Source of the DNA: Curtobacterium sp. GC_Cur_3
GTDB lineage: Bacteria; Actinomycetota; Actinomycetes; Actinomycetales; Microbacteriaceae
NCBI RefSeq assembly: GCF_026544205.1
Contig: NZ_JALNUI010000034.1
Location: 1 to 35,984, forward strand
Length of the DNA: 35,984 nucleotides
Reading direction: 5' to 3'
Within the stretch, counting starts at the first letter, position 1; every line of letters starts with the position of its first letter. A model generated the notes under the pieces. It was not told where the DNA came from. It saw nothing but the letters and a program-made list of their open reading frames with translations, and made no database searches. Below, in pieces: positions 1-7,613 of this stretch. Made by a program: the position numbers and the translations under genes.

Positions 1-1
1 A

Positions 2-202
2 GCCCCGAACGCGTACCTGTTCTCCCTCCACGGCGGCTCGCTCAAGGCCCTGCAGCTCGAGGGTGACAACGCGATCCTGACCGGCACCACCGTCCACATC
101 TCCGCCGACGCCGCGAAGCTGCTCAACAGCACCTTCAAGACCGACGCCGTCAAGGCCGGCCTCCTCGTCGGCACCGCCACCATCACCGCCCAGATCAAGT
201 AA
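2..202 (+). CDS. C-terminal end of an unidentified protein (5' truncated by window edge)
   Basis: An open frame enters from the left edge and ends at TAA 200-202, leaving the last 66 residues. The visible part is rich in Thr, Ala, Leu and Gly, has no cysteine and ends in ATITAQIK. The segment around LTGTTVHISADAAKLLN alternates polar and hydrophobic residues like beta strands, which would suit a secreted or surface beta-rich domain. It loosely recalls the ends of actinobacterial secreted proteins with HtaA-like domains, but that is an impression only and I do not assign a function. A strong hairpin terminator starts 30 bp after the stop, which supports this being the true gene end. Confidence 0.7.
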   Translation, partial: APNAYLFSLHGGSLKALQLEGDNAILTGTTVHISADAAKLLNSTFKTDAVKAGLLVGTATITAQIK

Positions 203-232
203 CACCCGCACCACAGCAACACAGCACCACAC

Positions 233-270
233 ACGAGAACGCCGTCCCCAGTCGGGGGCGGCGTTCTCGT
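233..270 (+). terminator. Rho-independent-like terminator of the first gene
   Basis: A 17-bp stem (233-249 pairing with 254-270) with one G-T wobble and a 4-nt loop, AGTC, lies 30 bp after the TAA stop. There is no long T run, only TCGTCGTTG, as is usual in this GC-rich genome. Confidence 0.85.
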
Positions 271-434
271 CGTTGCACGGGAGTCAGGCGTCCCCGGCGC
301 ACCCGATGCTGGTTTCCGTCCGCGGCGATGACGGATCCGGTCGTCCCCGCCCGACGATCCCGAACCAGATCCGTCACCCCGCCGGCGAAGAGCCACCGCA
401 CCCACGAGTCAGCGCGGAGACCGAAGGACCCACC
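271..434. other. Gene-free spacer with a 9-bp inverted repeat
   Basis: No convincing gene on either strand; the open frames here are by-products of high GC and run through the terminator or repeats. The one structured element is a perfect 9-bp inverted repeat, TGACGGATC at 329-337 with GATCCGTCA at 368-376. A partly pairing inner segment lies between the arms, so a long imperfect hairpin is possible. Confidence 0.5.
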
Positions 435-622
435 ACGCGCGAACCGACCCATCACGGGCGCGATGGGAAGCGGAAACGCGCGTCGGAGGTCAGAACGAAC
501 GACCTCCCACGCGCGAAAGAACTACCTACACGCGGAGCGACCCCCTACGCGCGAAACGACCTGCTCCGCGCGGAACGACCACCTACGCGCGAAATGACCC
601 GCCACGCGCGGAACGACCTCCT
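435..622. repeat. 19-bp tandem direct repeat, six contiguous units plus one outlier
   Basis: Six consecutive 19-bp units run from 509 to 622, starting at 509, 528, 547, 566, 585 and 604. The approximate consensus is ACGCGCGAAACGACCTCCT. The ACGCG/CGCG core and the GACC are best conserved; the last 3-4 bases vary. A seventh unit sits alone at 435-453 and degenerate traces lie between 454 and 508. The array is in the convergent space between the first gene and the DUF805 gene. Function is unknown. Confidence 0.85.
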
Positions 623-632
623 GCGCTCAGCG

Positions 633-651
633 CGCCCGCGTTCCACGGGCG
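633..651 (-). terminator. Small hairpin directly after the DUF805 stop
   Basis: On the minus strand the bases right after the TGA stop form CGCCCG, a 7-nt loop, and CGGGCG. The stem is short and has no T tract, so this is only a candidate terminator for the ABC exporter/DUF805 operon. Confidence 0.4.
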
Positions 652-1077
652 TCAGGCGTCGAAGCGGGTGCCCTTCGGGTTCGACGGCAGCAGGAACATC
701 ACGAACAGCACGAGCGACCCGATGCCGGGCACCGCGTGCAGGAACTGCCAGAAGCCGGAGCGGTTCGTGTCGTGCAGCCGACGGGCACCGAGCGCGAGGG
801 ACCCGACCAGCGTCACCACGACCCACAGCACGAACAGGTAGGACCCGACCGGGTTCTCCAGCAGCGGGCTGTCGGGCGTGAACGCCTGCGGGACGAGCTG
901 CAGCACCAGGCCGATCGCCAGCGACGTGATCCACCACCACCAGAACTCCGAGCGCGAGGCCCGTCCGGTGAACACGGTGTACTTCCGCCAGAAGCGTCGG
1001 AGCGCCTCGGTGAAGGGCGCACCGACGAATGGGTCCCGGAGGGCCACACCGCCGGGCTGCGGGCTGTCGTCACTCAT
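652..1077 (-). CDS. DUF805 family small integral membrane protein
   Basis: 141 residues starting MSDDSPQPGG. The DUF805 hallmark FTGRASRSEFWWWW is at about residues 34-47. It is followed by three or four hydrophobic helices and the conserved RRLHDTNRSGFWQF segment near residue 100, ending NPKGTRFDA. The family has no established biochemical role; members sit in the cytoplasmic membrane. The ATG at 1075-1077 was chosen because the upstream in-frame sequence is the antisense of nothing recognisable and overlaps the preceding ABC gene. It lies 38 bp downstream of the ABC exporter gene on the same strand and is probably cotranscribed as the third gene of that operon. Confidence 0.88.
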   Translation of the reverse strand: MSDDSPQPGGVALRDPFVGAPFTEALRRFWRKYTVFTGRASRSEFWWWWITSLAIGLVLQLVPQAFTPDSPLLENPVGSYLFVLWVVVTLVGSLALGARRLHDTNRSGFWQFLHAVPGIGSLVLFVMFLLPSNPKGTRFDA

Positions 1078-1115
1078 GCCGACAACCCAACCATGCGGTC
1101 CTCCGGGAACCCCGC

Positions 1116-3020
1116 CTACACGAGCGAGTCGCGCCAGGCCGCGTGCAGTTGGGCGAAGCGCCCCGTGCCCGCGATGAGGTCCGCCGGGGTGCCGTCCTCG
1201 ACGATCTCGCCGTACTCCATCACGAGCACCCGGTGGGCGATCGCGACGGTGGACAGGCGGTGCGCGATGATCACGGCGGTGCGGTCGGCGAGCAGGGTCT
1301 CGAGGCCCTCCTGCACCAGCCGCTCCGACGGGATGTCGAGCGACGCCGTGGCCTCGTCGAGGATGAGCACCTTCGGGTCCGCGATGAACGCCCGCGCGAA
1401 CGAGAGCAGCTGCCGCTGGCCTGCCGAGACACGACCGCCGCGCTTGTTCACGTCGGTGTCGTACCCGTCGGGCAGCGCCATGATGAACTCGTGCGCACCG
1501 ACGGCCTTGGCCGAGGCCTCGATCTCCGCGCGGGACGCCCCGGGCTTGCCGAGCGCGATGTTGTCCGCGACGGTGCCGGAGAACAAGTACGCCTCTTGCG
1601 TGACCATGACGATCGCACGGCGCATGTCGTTCGTGTCGAGGTCGCGCAGGTCCACGCCGTCGAGCTTCACCGAGCCCTGGGTCGGGTCGTAGAAGCGCGC
1701 CATGAGCTTGGCGAGCGTCGACTTGCCCGCACCGGTCGACCCGACCAGCGCGATCGTCTGCCCGGACGGGATGTGCAGGTCGAACGCCGGCAGCACGACC
1801 TTGCCCTTGTTGTAGGCGAACACGACGTTGTCGAAGTCCATCTTGCCGCGGGCGTCCGCCAGTTTGGTCGGCTTCACGGGGTCCGGCACGCTGGGCCGTT
1901 CCTCGAGCACGCCGGAGATCTTCTCCATCGCCGCCGACGCCGACTGGTACCCGTTGTAGAACATCGCGAGCTCCTGCGCCGGGTCGAAGAAGCGCTTGGC
2001 GTACAGCGCGACCGCGAGCAGCGCACCGACCTCGAGCGTCCCACCGACGACCCGGAAGCCGCCGACGATGACGACCGCGGCGAGCGTGGCGTTCCCGATG
2101 AGCACGAGCACGGGATCGAAGGTCCCGAACAGGTTGAACACCTTCGTGTTCGAGACCCGGTAGTCCTCGACGAACCCGCCGTACTCGTCCCGGTTGCGGG
2201 ACTCCTTGCGGAAGGCCTGCACCGCTCGGATGCCCGTCATGGTCTCGACGAAGTGCACGATGACGCGGGCCGAGGCCACGCGGGTGGCACGGAACAGTGT
2301 CTGCGAGTTCGTCTGGAACCAGCGGATCAGGAACCACAGCGGCACGAGCGACACCGCGAGCACCAGGCCCGAGGTCGGGTCGAGCACCACGAGCGCCACC
2401 GCGGTGAACGCCATGTAGAGCACGCCCTGGATGAGCTGGTTCAGCCCGGAGTCGAGCAGCTCGCGGATGGAGTCGAGGTCACTCGTCTGGCGGGAGATGA
2501 TCCGGCCGGACGTGTAGGTCTCGTGGAACTCCAGCGACAGCCGCTGCGTGTGCAGGAACACCCGCTTGCGCAGGTCGAACAGGATCGCCTGACTGATCCG
2601 CGCCGCGAGCACGGTGTACCACGCGGTCAGGACGGCCCCGAGGACCGCGACGACGATGTACGTCGCCACGACTGCGAACGCCGGGACCCAGTCGTTGTGG
2701 TCGAGGACCGCCGGCAGGGCGTTGTCGATGCCCCACGCGATGAGCGCCGGACCGGCGACGGTGCCGGCGGTCGAGACGACCACGACGATCCCGAGCAGGA
2801 CCAGGCGCGCCTTCAGCGGTGCAGCGAGGGACCCGAGCAGGGCGAGGGACCGGCGCCGCAGGCGCTTGCTCTCCGCCTTGGTGAAGTCCTCGCGCTCCTC
2901 GCCGCGCACGCCGAGCGTGGTGATGGATGCGGTCACCGGTGCGGAAGTCTGCGAGGCCTCCGCGGTGTCGTCGACGGCAGCCGTGCCTCCCGGCAGGTTC
3001 TGATCGGTCTGCTGGCTCAT
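1116..3020 (-). CDS. ABC exporter half-transporter, subunit with intact Walker B glutamate and degenerate signature
   Basis: 634 residues: a cytoplasmic N-terminal stretch of about 60 residues, a six-helix ABC exporter membrane domain to about residue 370, then an ATPase domain. Visible motifs are Walker [10 protein letters not shown] (near 425), Q-loop VTQEAYLF, Walker [12 protein letters not shown] with the catalytic Glu (near 550) and H-loop IIAHRLST (near 587). The signature reads VSAGQ rather than LSGGQ (near 529). The gene overlaps the upstream exporter gene by 4 bp (ATGA, 3017-3020), so the two are translationally coupled and almost certainly form a heterodimer of the multidrug/lipid exporter type. 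The substrate cannot be read from sequence. Mycobacterial Rv1272c/Rv1273c are a similar pair architecture. Confidence 0.93.
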   Translation of the reverse strand: MSQQTDQNLPGGTAAVDDTAEASQTSAPVTASITTLGVRGEEREDFTKAESKRLRRRSLALLGSLAAPLKARLVLLGIVVVVSTAGTVAGPALIAWGIDNALPAVLDHNDWVPAFAVVATYIVVAVLGAVLTAWYTVLAARISQAILFDLRKRVFLHTQRLSLEFHETYTSGRIISRQTSDLDSIRELLDSGLNQLIQGVLYMAFTAVALVVLDPTSGLVLAVSLVPLWFLIRWFQTNSQTLFRATRVASARVIVHFVETMTGIRAVQAFRKESRNRDEYGGFVEDYRVSNTKVFNLFGTFDPVLVLIGNATLAAVVIVGGFRVVGGTLEVGALLAVALYAKRFFDPAQELAMFYNGYQSASAAMEKISGVLEERPSVPDPVKPTKLADARGKMDFDNVVFAYNKGKVVLPAFDLHIPSGQTIALVGSTGAGKSTLAKLMARFYDPTQGSVKLDGVDLRDLDTNDMRRAIVMVTQEAYLFSGTVADNIALGKPGASRAEIEASAKAVGAHEFIMALPDGYDTDVNKRGGRVSAGQRQLLSFARAFIADPKVLILDEATASLDIPSERLVQEGLETLLADRTAVIIAHRLSTVAIAHRVLVMEYGEIVEDGTPADLIAGTGRFAQLHAAWRDSLV

Positions 3021-4825
3021 GCCATCGCCTCCTCTCGTGCGGTCGCGTCGTCGTCGTCGAGCGACGAGATCACGTAGCGGTAGTGGTCATTCGTGGCCAT
3101 CAGCTCCGAGTGGGTGCCGACGGCGGTGATGACGCCGTTCTCCATGAGCGCGACGCGGTCCGCGAGCGTCACCGTCGACGGACGGTGCGCCACGATGAGC
3201 GACGTGGTCTCGGCGAGGACGCGGCGCAGGCCGGCCTCGACCCGGGCCTCGGTGTCGACGTCGAGCGCCGACAACGGGTCGTCGAGCACGAGCACCGACG
3301 GCCGCGCCGCGATCGCACGGGCGAGCGCCAGCCGCTGCCGCTGTCCGCCGGAGAGCGACAGCCCCTCTTCCCCGACACGGGTGTCGACGCCGTCGGGCAG
3401 GTCGTCCACGAAGGACGCCTGCGCGATGTCGAGCGCCTCGCGCATCAGCGTCTCGGCCTCCTCACCCGTCACGTCCGGGCGACCGAGCAGCACGTTCTGC
3501 CGCACCGTCGTCGAGAACAGCGTGGCGTCCTCGAAGGCGACGCCGACGTGGCGCCGCAGTTCCTCGCGAGTGAGGTCCCGGATGTCGACGCCGTCGATCG
3601 TGACCGAGCCGCCGGTCACGTCGTACAGCCGGGGCACGAGCGAGAGCAGCGTGGTCTTGCCGCAGCCGGTCAGGCCGACGAGCGCCATGGTCTCGCCGGG
3701 CTCGAGCCGCAGCTCGACCCCGTTGATGAGGTCCGGGTACTGCGCCGCGGAGTCCTGGTAGCGGAAGTGGACGCCGTTGAAGGCGAGCGCACCGTGCGGC
3801 TCGGCGATCGTCTTCGGGTGCTCCGGGTCGGTGATCGTGTTCTCGGAGTCCATGACCTCGAAGAAGCGGTCGACCGCGGTGCGCGTGTCGAACGTCATCG
3901 AGAGCAGGAAGCCGATCGACTCGATCGGGAAGCGGAGCACCGTCGCGGTGGCGAAGAACGCGAACAGCTGGCCGACGCTGAGCTGCCCCTGCGACGCCAG
4001 GTAGATGCCGGCGAGCAGGCAGAGCGCGAACGCGACGTCCGGCACGAGCAGCAGCCACAGCCAGATGCTCGCGACGGCCTTCGCCTTCTTGATCTCGGTG
4101 CCACGGAGGGCCTCGGCCTGCTCGCTGAACTCCTCCAGCTTGTAGCCGCCGCGGCCGAACGCCTTGAGCACGCGGATGCCGTGCACCGACTGCTCGACGC
4201 TCGTCGCGAGGTCACCGACCTGGTCCTGGCTGCGGCGTGCGACGACGGAGTACCGACGTTCGAACAGCAACCCGTTGATCCACAGCGGGATCGACGCGAT
4301 CAGGAAGATCAGGCCGAGCAGCCACCCGAAGGTGAAGAGCACGACGAACCCGACGACGATCGTGACGAGGTTCACGACGAGCAGCACGACGCCGAACGCC
4401 AGCCACCGACGGATCAGGGACAGGTCGGACACGGAGCGGGACAGCAGCTGCCCGGACTCCCACCGGTCGTGGAACGCGACCGGCAGGTCCTGCAGCTTGG
4501 CGTACAGCGCGTTCCGCATGCTGGTCTCGATGCGGGTGGACGGACGCATCACCAGGCGGCGACGTGAGGCGATGAAGAAGGCCTCCAGCACACCGAGGGC
4601 GAGCACACCGAGCCCGGCGGGCCAGATCTGCGACGAGTCCTTCGACGACATCGGGCCGTCGACGAGCCACTGCAGCACATAGGGGATGGCGAGCGCCACG
4701 AGGGAGGCACCCATCGCGGCGGCCATGCCGGCGATGATGCGGCCCTGGTAGGGCTTCACGTAGGGGTGGATCCGCGCGATCGCGCGGAAGGTGGACGGGC
4801 GCGCCGTGGTGGGCGACTTGGACAT
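3017..4825 (-). CDS. ABC exporter half-transporter, subunit with Asp in place of the catalytic Glu
   Basis: 602 residues from the ATG at 4823-4825 (MSKSPTT), which has GAGGAC about 6 nt upstream; an in-frame ATG 15 bp earlier (4840) has a poorer ribosome site. A six-helix membrane domain is followed by an ATPase domain with Walker [10 protein letters not shown] (near 380), canonical signature LSGGQRQR (near 490), Walker [12 protein letters not shown] (near 508) and H-loop VAHRPST (near 542). The residue after the Walker B Asp is Asp, not Glu, so this subunit's own site should be hydrolysis-poor. Its intact signature completes the active site of the partner encoded downstream. It is the first structural gene of the operon, behind a long leader. 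Confidence 0.93.
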   Translation of the reverse strand: MSKSPTTARPSTFRAIARIHPYVKPYQGRIIAGMAAAMGASLVALAIPYVLQWLVDGPMSSKDSSQIWPAGLGVLALGVLEAFFIASRRRLVMRPSTRIETSMRNALYAKLQDLPVAFHDRWESGQLLSRSVSDLSLIRRWLAFGVVLLVVNLVTIVVGFVVLFTFGWLLGLIFLIASIPLWINGLLFERRYSVVARRSQDQVGDLATSVEQSVHGIRVLKAFGRGGYKLEEFSEQAEALRGTEIKKAKAVASIWLWLLLVPDVAFALCLLAGIYLASQGQLSVGQLFAFFATATVLRFPIESIGFLLSMTFDTRTAVDRFFEVMDSENTITDPEHPKTIAEPHGALAFNGVHFRYQDSAAQYPDLINGVELRLEPGETMALVGLTGCGKTTLLSLVPRLYDVTGGSVTIDGVDIRDLTREELRRHVGVAFEDATLFSTTVRQNVLLGRPDVTGEEAETLMREALDIAQASFVDDLPDGVDTRVGEEGLSLSGGQRQRLALARAIAARPSVLVLDDPLSALDVDTEARVEAGLRRVLAETTSLIVAHRPSTVTLADRVALMENGVITAVGTHSELMATNDHYRYVISSLDDDDATAREEAMA

Positions 4826-5094
4826 GCGTTGCGTCCTCATGCGTCAGCCGGGTACTCCGGGTCGGGCCGTCCGGACGCCGCCCGTGTCGGGCGTCGTCGG
4901 TCCGGCACCGGCCTGGAGGCTCGGTGTGCGTTGCGTGGTCATCATCGGCCGGGCGCGTGGTGGCGCCTCCGCCGTCACTCGCGTGACGTCGGTCGGGCCG
5001 GAGGGCACCGGGGGACTCGTCGTCCCTCGGGGATCCAGCGGGTGGTTCGCGTCGTCGTTGGTTGCAGCGACGCGCGGCCGTGGGAACGGCCTGA

Positions 5095-5217
5095 CTAGAC
5101 GGCGGCCGCCACTCGTCGTCGCGGCGCGGGAGTGGTCCCACGTGCGGGAGTGGTCCCCACGGCGGACGCCAGACCTGCACGGGCGGGCGTCGCCTCGGAT
5201 CGGGTCATGTCGTCCAT
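5095..5217 (-). CDS. Possible 40-residue leader ORF upstream of ABC exporter genes
   Basis: ATG at 5215-5217 has GGAG 5 nt upstream and the frame closes at TAG 5095-5097. The product begins MDDMTRSEATPARAG, contains a GTTPAR/GTTPAP internal duplication and ends RRRVAAAV. It lies between a good promoter and the exporter genes. Such frames occur by chance at this GC content, so its reality is uncertain. If real, a leader-peptide role is possible, as for the small ORF before bmrCD in Bacillus, but nothing in the peptide itself shows that. Confidence 0.25.
   Translation of the reverse strand: MDDMTRSEATPARAGLASAVGTTPARGTTPAPRRRVAAAV
5126..5161. repeat. Two 18-bp direct repeats in the exporter leader
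   Basis: GCGGGAGTGGTCCC occurs at 5126-5139 and 5144-5157, giving a period of 18 bp with similar flanks. It could be an internal duplication of the small ORF or a paired operator. Confidence 0.6.
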
Positions 5218-5306
5218 CGTCACTCCAGTCGTCGTCATCGTCACCGTTGTGTCCGCGGTGCCACCGACCCCTGGGGGCCGTCGGCGGTGCTGTCGCGGAG
5301 CCTTAC

Positions 5307-5335
5307 AGGATATTCAGAGCGAGTCAGCAGCGCAA
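5307..5335 (-). promoter_or_regulatory. Promoter reading toward the ABC exporter operon
   Basis: On the minus strand TTGCGC (5330-5335) and TATCCT (5307-5312) are separated by exactly 17 bp in a locally AT-rich patch. This is among the best sigma-70-like matches in the window. The start point would be near 5300, about 475 nt before the first exporter ATG. It lies just after the purH stop (5359). Confidence 0.65.
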
Positions 5336-5358
5336 TGGGGTGTCGCGATTTGTTCACT

Positions 5359-6984
5359 TCAGTGGAAGAAGTGGCGCTCCCCGGTGAAGTACATCGTGAC
5401 GCCGGCAGCCGTGGCCGCGGCGATCACTTCTTCGTCGCGGACGCTGCCGCCGGGCTGCGCGACCGCGCGGACCCCGGCGTCGAGCAGCACCTGCAGGCCG
5501 TCGGCGAACGGGAAGAAGGCGTCCGACGCCGCGACGGATCCGGCAGCGCGGTCGCCCGCACGGTTCACTGCGAGGTGGCAGGAGTCGACGCGGTTGACCT
5601 GACCCATGCCGACACCGACGCTCGCGCCGGCGTTCGCCAGCAGGATCCCGTTCGACTTGACCGCGCGGGATGCCTTCCACGCGAACGCCAGGTCGGCCAG
5701 GGTGGCCTCGTCGGCGGGCTCCCCCGCGACGAGGTCCCACGTCGACTGGTCGAAGGCCGTGAAGCGGTCGGCGTCCTGCACCAGGAAGCCGCCGGAGATC
5801 TGCTTGACCTCGCGCGGGGCCAGGGCGAAGTCGGCGGGCAGCGTGAGCAGGCGGATGTTCTTCTTCCGCGACAGGATCTCGAGGGCCTCGGGGTCGAAGC
5901 CCGGGGCGACGACGACCTCGGTGAAGATGTCCTTCACGGTCTCGGCCATCGCCACGGTGACGGGACGGTTGGCGGCGATGACCCCGCCGAACGCCGACAG
6001 CGGGTCGCAGGCGTGGGCGGCAGCGTGTGCGGAGGCGATTGGGTCGACCGCGTCAGGGGCGCCCACCGCGATGCCGCAGGGGTTGGCGTGCTTGATGATC
6101 GCCACGGCCGGCTCGGTGAAGTCGTACGCGGCGCGGACGGCCGCGTCGGCGTCGACGTAGTTGTTGTACGACATCTCCTTGCCGTGCAGCTGCGTCGCCT
6201 GCGCGATCCCCGTGCCGCCGGTCTGCGTGTAGAGCGCAGCGGCCTGGTGGGCGTTCTCGCCGTAGCGGAGCGTCGCCGCGAGGTCCGCGCCGAACGACAG
6301 GTGCGACTCGAACGAGCCCGGGGTCTCGAGGGCGTGCCCGTCCGACTCGGCGTCGACCACGTCGGACGCGAAGTACGACGCCACGGCGGTGTCGTACGCG
6401 GCGGTGTGCGCGAAGGCCTGGGCGGCGAGGCGCTTGCGGAGCGCGAGCGTGGTACCGCCGGCGCGGACGGCCTCGACCACCTCGGCGTAGGACGACGGCG
6501 ACACGACGATCGCCACGTTCGGGTGGTTCTTCGCGGACGCGCGGACCATGGCCGGGCCACCGATGTCGACGTTCTCGACGACCGTCGCGGTGTCGGCGCC
6601 CGAGGCCACCGTCTCGACGAACGGGTACAGGTTCACCACGACGAGCTCGAACGCCGCGATGCCCAGGTCGGCGAGCTGCTGCTCGTGCGACTCCAGCCGC
6701 AGGTCGGCGAGGAGCCCCGCGTGCACGGCGGGGTGCAGCGTCTTCACGCGGCCGTCGAGCGACTCCGGGAAGCCCGTGACGCTCGCCACGTCGGTGACCG
6801 CGTACCCGGCGTCGCGGATGGTCTGCGCGGTGGACCCCGTCGACACGAGCTCGACGCCGCTGTCGGCCAGGGCGCCGGCGAGCTCGAGCAGGCCGGACTT
6901 GTCGCTCACGGAGATGAGGGCACGCCGCACGGGGACGACGTCCCGGTCGCGGTAGAGGCTGGGGTCGGCTGCGTGCACGCTCAT
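5359..6984 (-). CDS. purH: Bifunctional AICAR formyltransferase / IMP cyclohydrolase
   Basis: 541 residues, normal for PurH. It catalyses the last two steps of IMP synthesis in the cytosol: formylation of AICAR, then ring closure of FAICAR. The N-terminal MGS-like cyclohydrolase domain shows [17 protein letters not shown] and [12 protein letters not shown]. The transformylase domain shows the Lys-His pair in [11 protein letters not shown] and the C-terminal [25 protein letters not shown] and [14 protein letters not shown]. Its ATG overlaps the purN stop by 4 bp (ATGA, 6981-6984), so the two purine genes are coupled. A perM-purN-purH order is also found in mycobacteria. Confidence 0.98.
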   Translation of the reverse strand: MSVHAADPSLYRDRDVVPVRRALISVSDKSGLLELAGALADSGVELVSTGSTAQTIRDAGYAVTDVASVTGFPESLDGRVKTLHPAVHAGLLADLRLESHEQQLADLGIAAFELVVVNLYPFVETVASGADTATVVENVDIGGPAMVRASAKNHPNVAIVVSPSSYAEVVEAVRAGGTTLALRKRLAAQAFAHTAAYDTAVASYFASDVVDAESDGHALETPGSFESHLSFGADLAATLRYGENAHQAAALYTQTGGTGIAQATQLHGKEMSYNNYVDADAAVRAAYDFTEPAVAIIKHANPCGIAVGAPDAVDPIASAHAAAHACDPLSAFGGVIAANRPVTVAMAETVKDIFTEVVVAPGFDPEALEILSRKKNIRLLTLPADFALAPREVKQISGGFLVQDADRFTAFDQSTWDLVAGEPADEATLADLAFAWKASRAVKSNGILLANAGASVGVGMGQVNRVDSCHLAVNRAGDRAAGSVAASDAFFPFADGLQVLLDAGVRAVAQPGGSVRDEEVIAAATAAGVTMYFTGERHFFH

Positions 6985-7574
6985 GCGCTCGTGGTGCCCT
7001 TCAGGTCGGTGGTGCCGGTGGCGATGTCGAGGACGGTCTGGATGAGCAGACGGCGTTCGACGGGCTTGATGCGGTCGTGGAGCGTCGACTCGGAGTCGTC
7101 CGGCAGCACCGGCACGCGCTCCTGCGCCAGGATCGGGCCGCTGTCGACGCCGTCGTCGACCTTGATGACGCTGGCGCCGGTCTCGGTGACCCCGGCGGCG
7201 AGGGCGTCCCGGACGCCGTGTGCCCCGGGGAACTCCGGCAGGTACGCGGGGTGGGTGTTGATGATCCCCGGGCCGAACTCGGACACGACCGACGGCGGCA
7301 GCAGGCGCATCAACCCCGAGAGCACGAGGAGGTCCGGCGACCAGGGCCGGATCTGCTCGGCGAGCGCCTGACCCCACGCGGCGCGGGAGTCGTACCGCGC
7401 GAAGGGCACCGAGAACGTGGGGATTGAGTACTCCTCGCCGAGGCCGAGTCCTTCGGCGTCGCGGTCAGCTCCGATCGCGACGACGCGGGCGGGGTAGTCG
7501 GCGTGCCGGGTCGCCTCGAGCAGGGCCCGGAGGTTCGAGCCGGCACCGGAGATCAGGACGACCAGTTCGAGCAC
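6981..7574 (-). CDS. purN: Phosphoribosylglycinamide formyltransferase (GART)
   Basis: 197 residues if started at GTG 7572-7574, giving (M)[20 protein letters not shown]. It transfers a formyl group from 10-formyl-tetrahydrofolate to GAR in purine synthesis. Visible are the substrate loop [24 protein letters not shown] with the catalytic Asn and His, and DSGPILAQ with the catalytic Asp. I prefer the GTG at 7574 over the one at 7580 because a TAGGCT box (7582-7587) sits exactly 7 nt upstream of it, the leaderless spacing seen at other genes here; from 7580 only 1 nt would remain. It is coupled to purH by an ATGA overlap. Confidence 0.95.
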   Translation of the reverse strand: MLELVVLISGAGSNLRALLEATRHADYPARVVAIGADRDAEGLGLGEEYSIPTFSVPFARYDSRAAWGQALAEQIRPWSPDLLVLSGLMRLLPPSVVSEFGPGIINTHPAYLPEFPGAHGVRDALAAGVTETGASVIKVDDGVDSGPILAQERVPVLPDDSESTLHDRIKPVERRLLIQTVLDIATGTTDLKGTTSA

Positions 7575-7581
7575 GTCCACC

Positions 7582-7587
7582 AGCCTA
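7582..7587 (-). promoter_or_regulatory. -10 box of purN (leaderless promoter)
   Basis: TAGGCT on the minus strand, 7 nt before the preferred purN GTG, in the 39-bp gap after perM. It would give purN-purH transcription independent of perM. No clear -35 is seen. Confidence 0.6.
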
Positions 7588-7613
7588 GCGGCGGGGTGCG
7601 CCGTGCGACGCCG

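Larger units (their letters stand above)
4826..5306 (-). other. Long 5' leader of the ABC exporter operon
   Basis: About 480 bp separate the first exporter start from the promoter-like element at 5307-5335, with no standard-size gene. On the minus strand it holds a possible 40-codon ORF (5095-5217). A second short frame, MMTTQRTPSLQ..., of about 33 codons ends 3 bp before the ATG at 4840. Two secondary-structure elements are a hyphenated palindrome CGTCAC-TCGC-GTGACG (4973-4988) and a CGCCCG-TGT-CGGGCG hairpin near 4879-4893. It could be a regulatory leader; I see no known riboswitch. Confidence 0.45.

Noticed and set aside
435..622. CRISPR array
   Set aside because: Units are contiguous 19-mers without spacers and there are no cas genes nearby.
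273..881. Plus-strand open frame of about 200 codons
   Set aside because: It runs through the 19-bp repeat array and antisense to DUF805; the product is Arg/Thr/Pro-rich noise.
1029..4567. Long plus-strand frames opposite the ABC exporter genes
   Set aside because: They mirror the codon pattern of the minus-strand genes and encode Arg/Glu/Val/Asp-rich nonsense; the minus strand carries full ABC motifs.
4840..4840. Upstream ATG as start of the first exporter gene
   Set aside because: The start at 4825 has GAGGAC at good spacing; the upstream ATG lacks a ribosome site.
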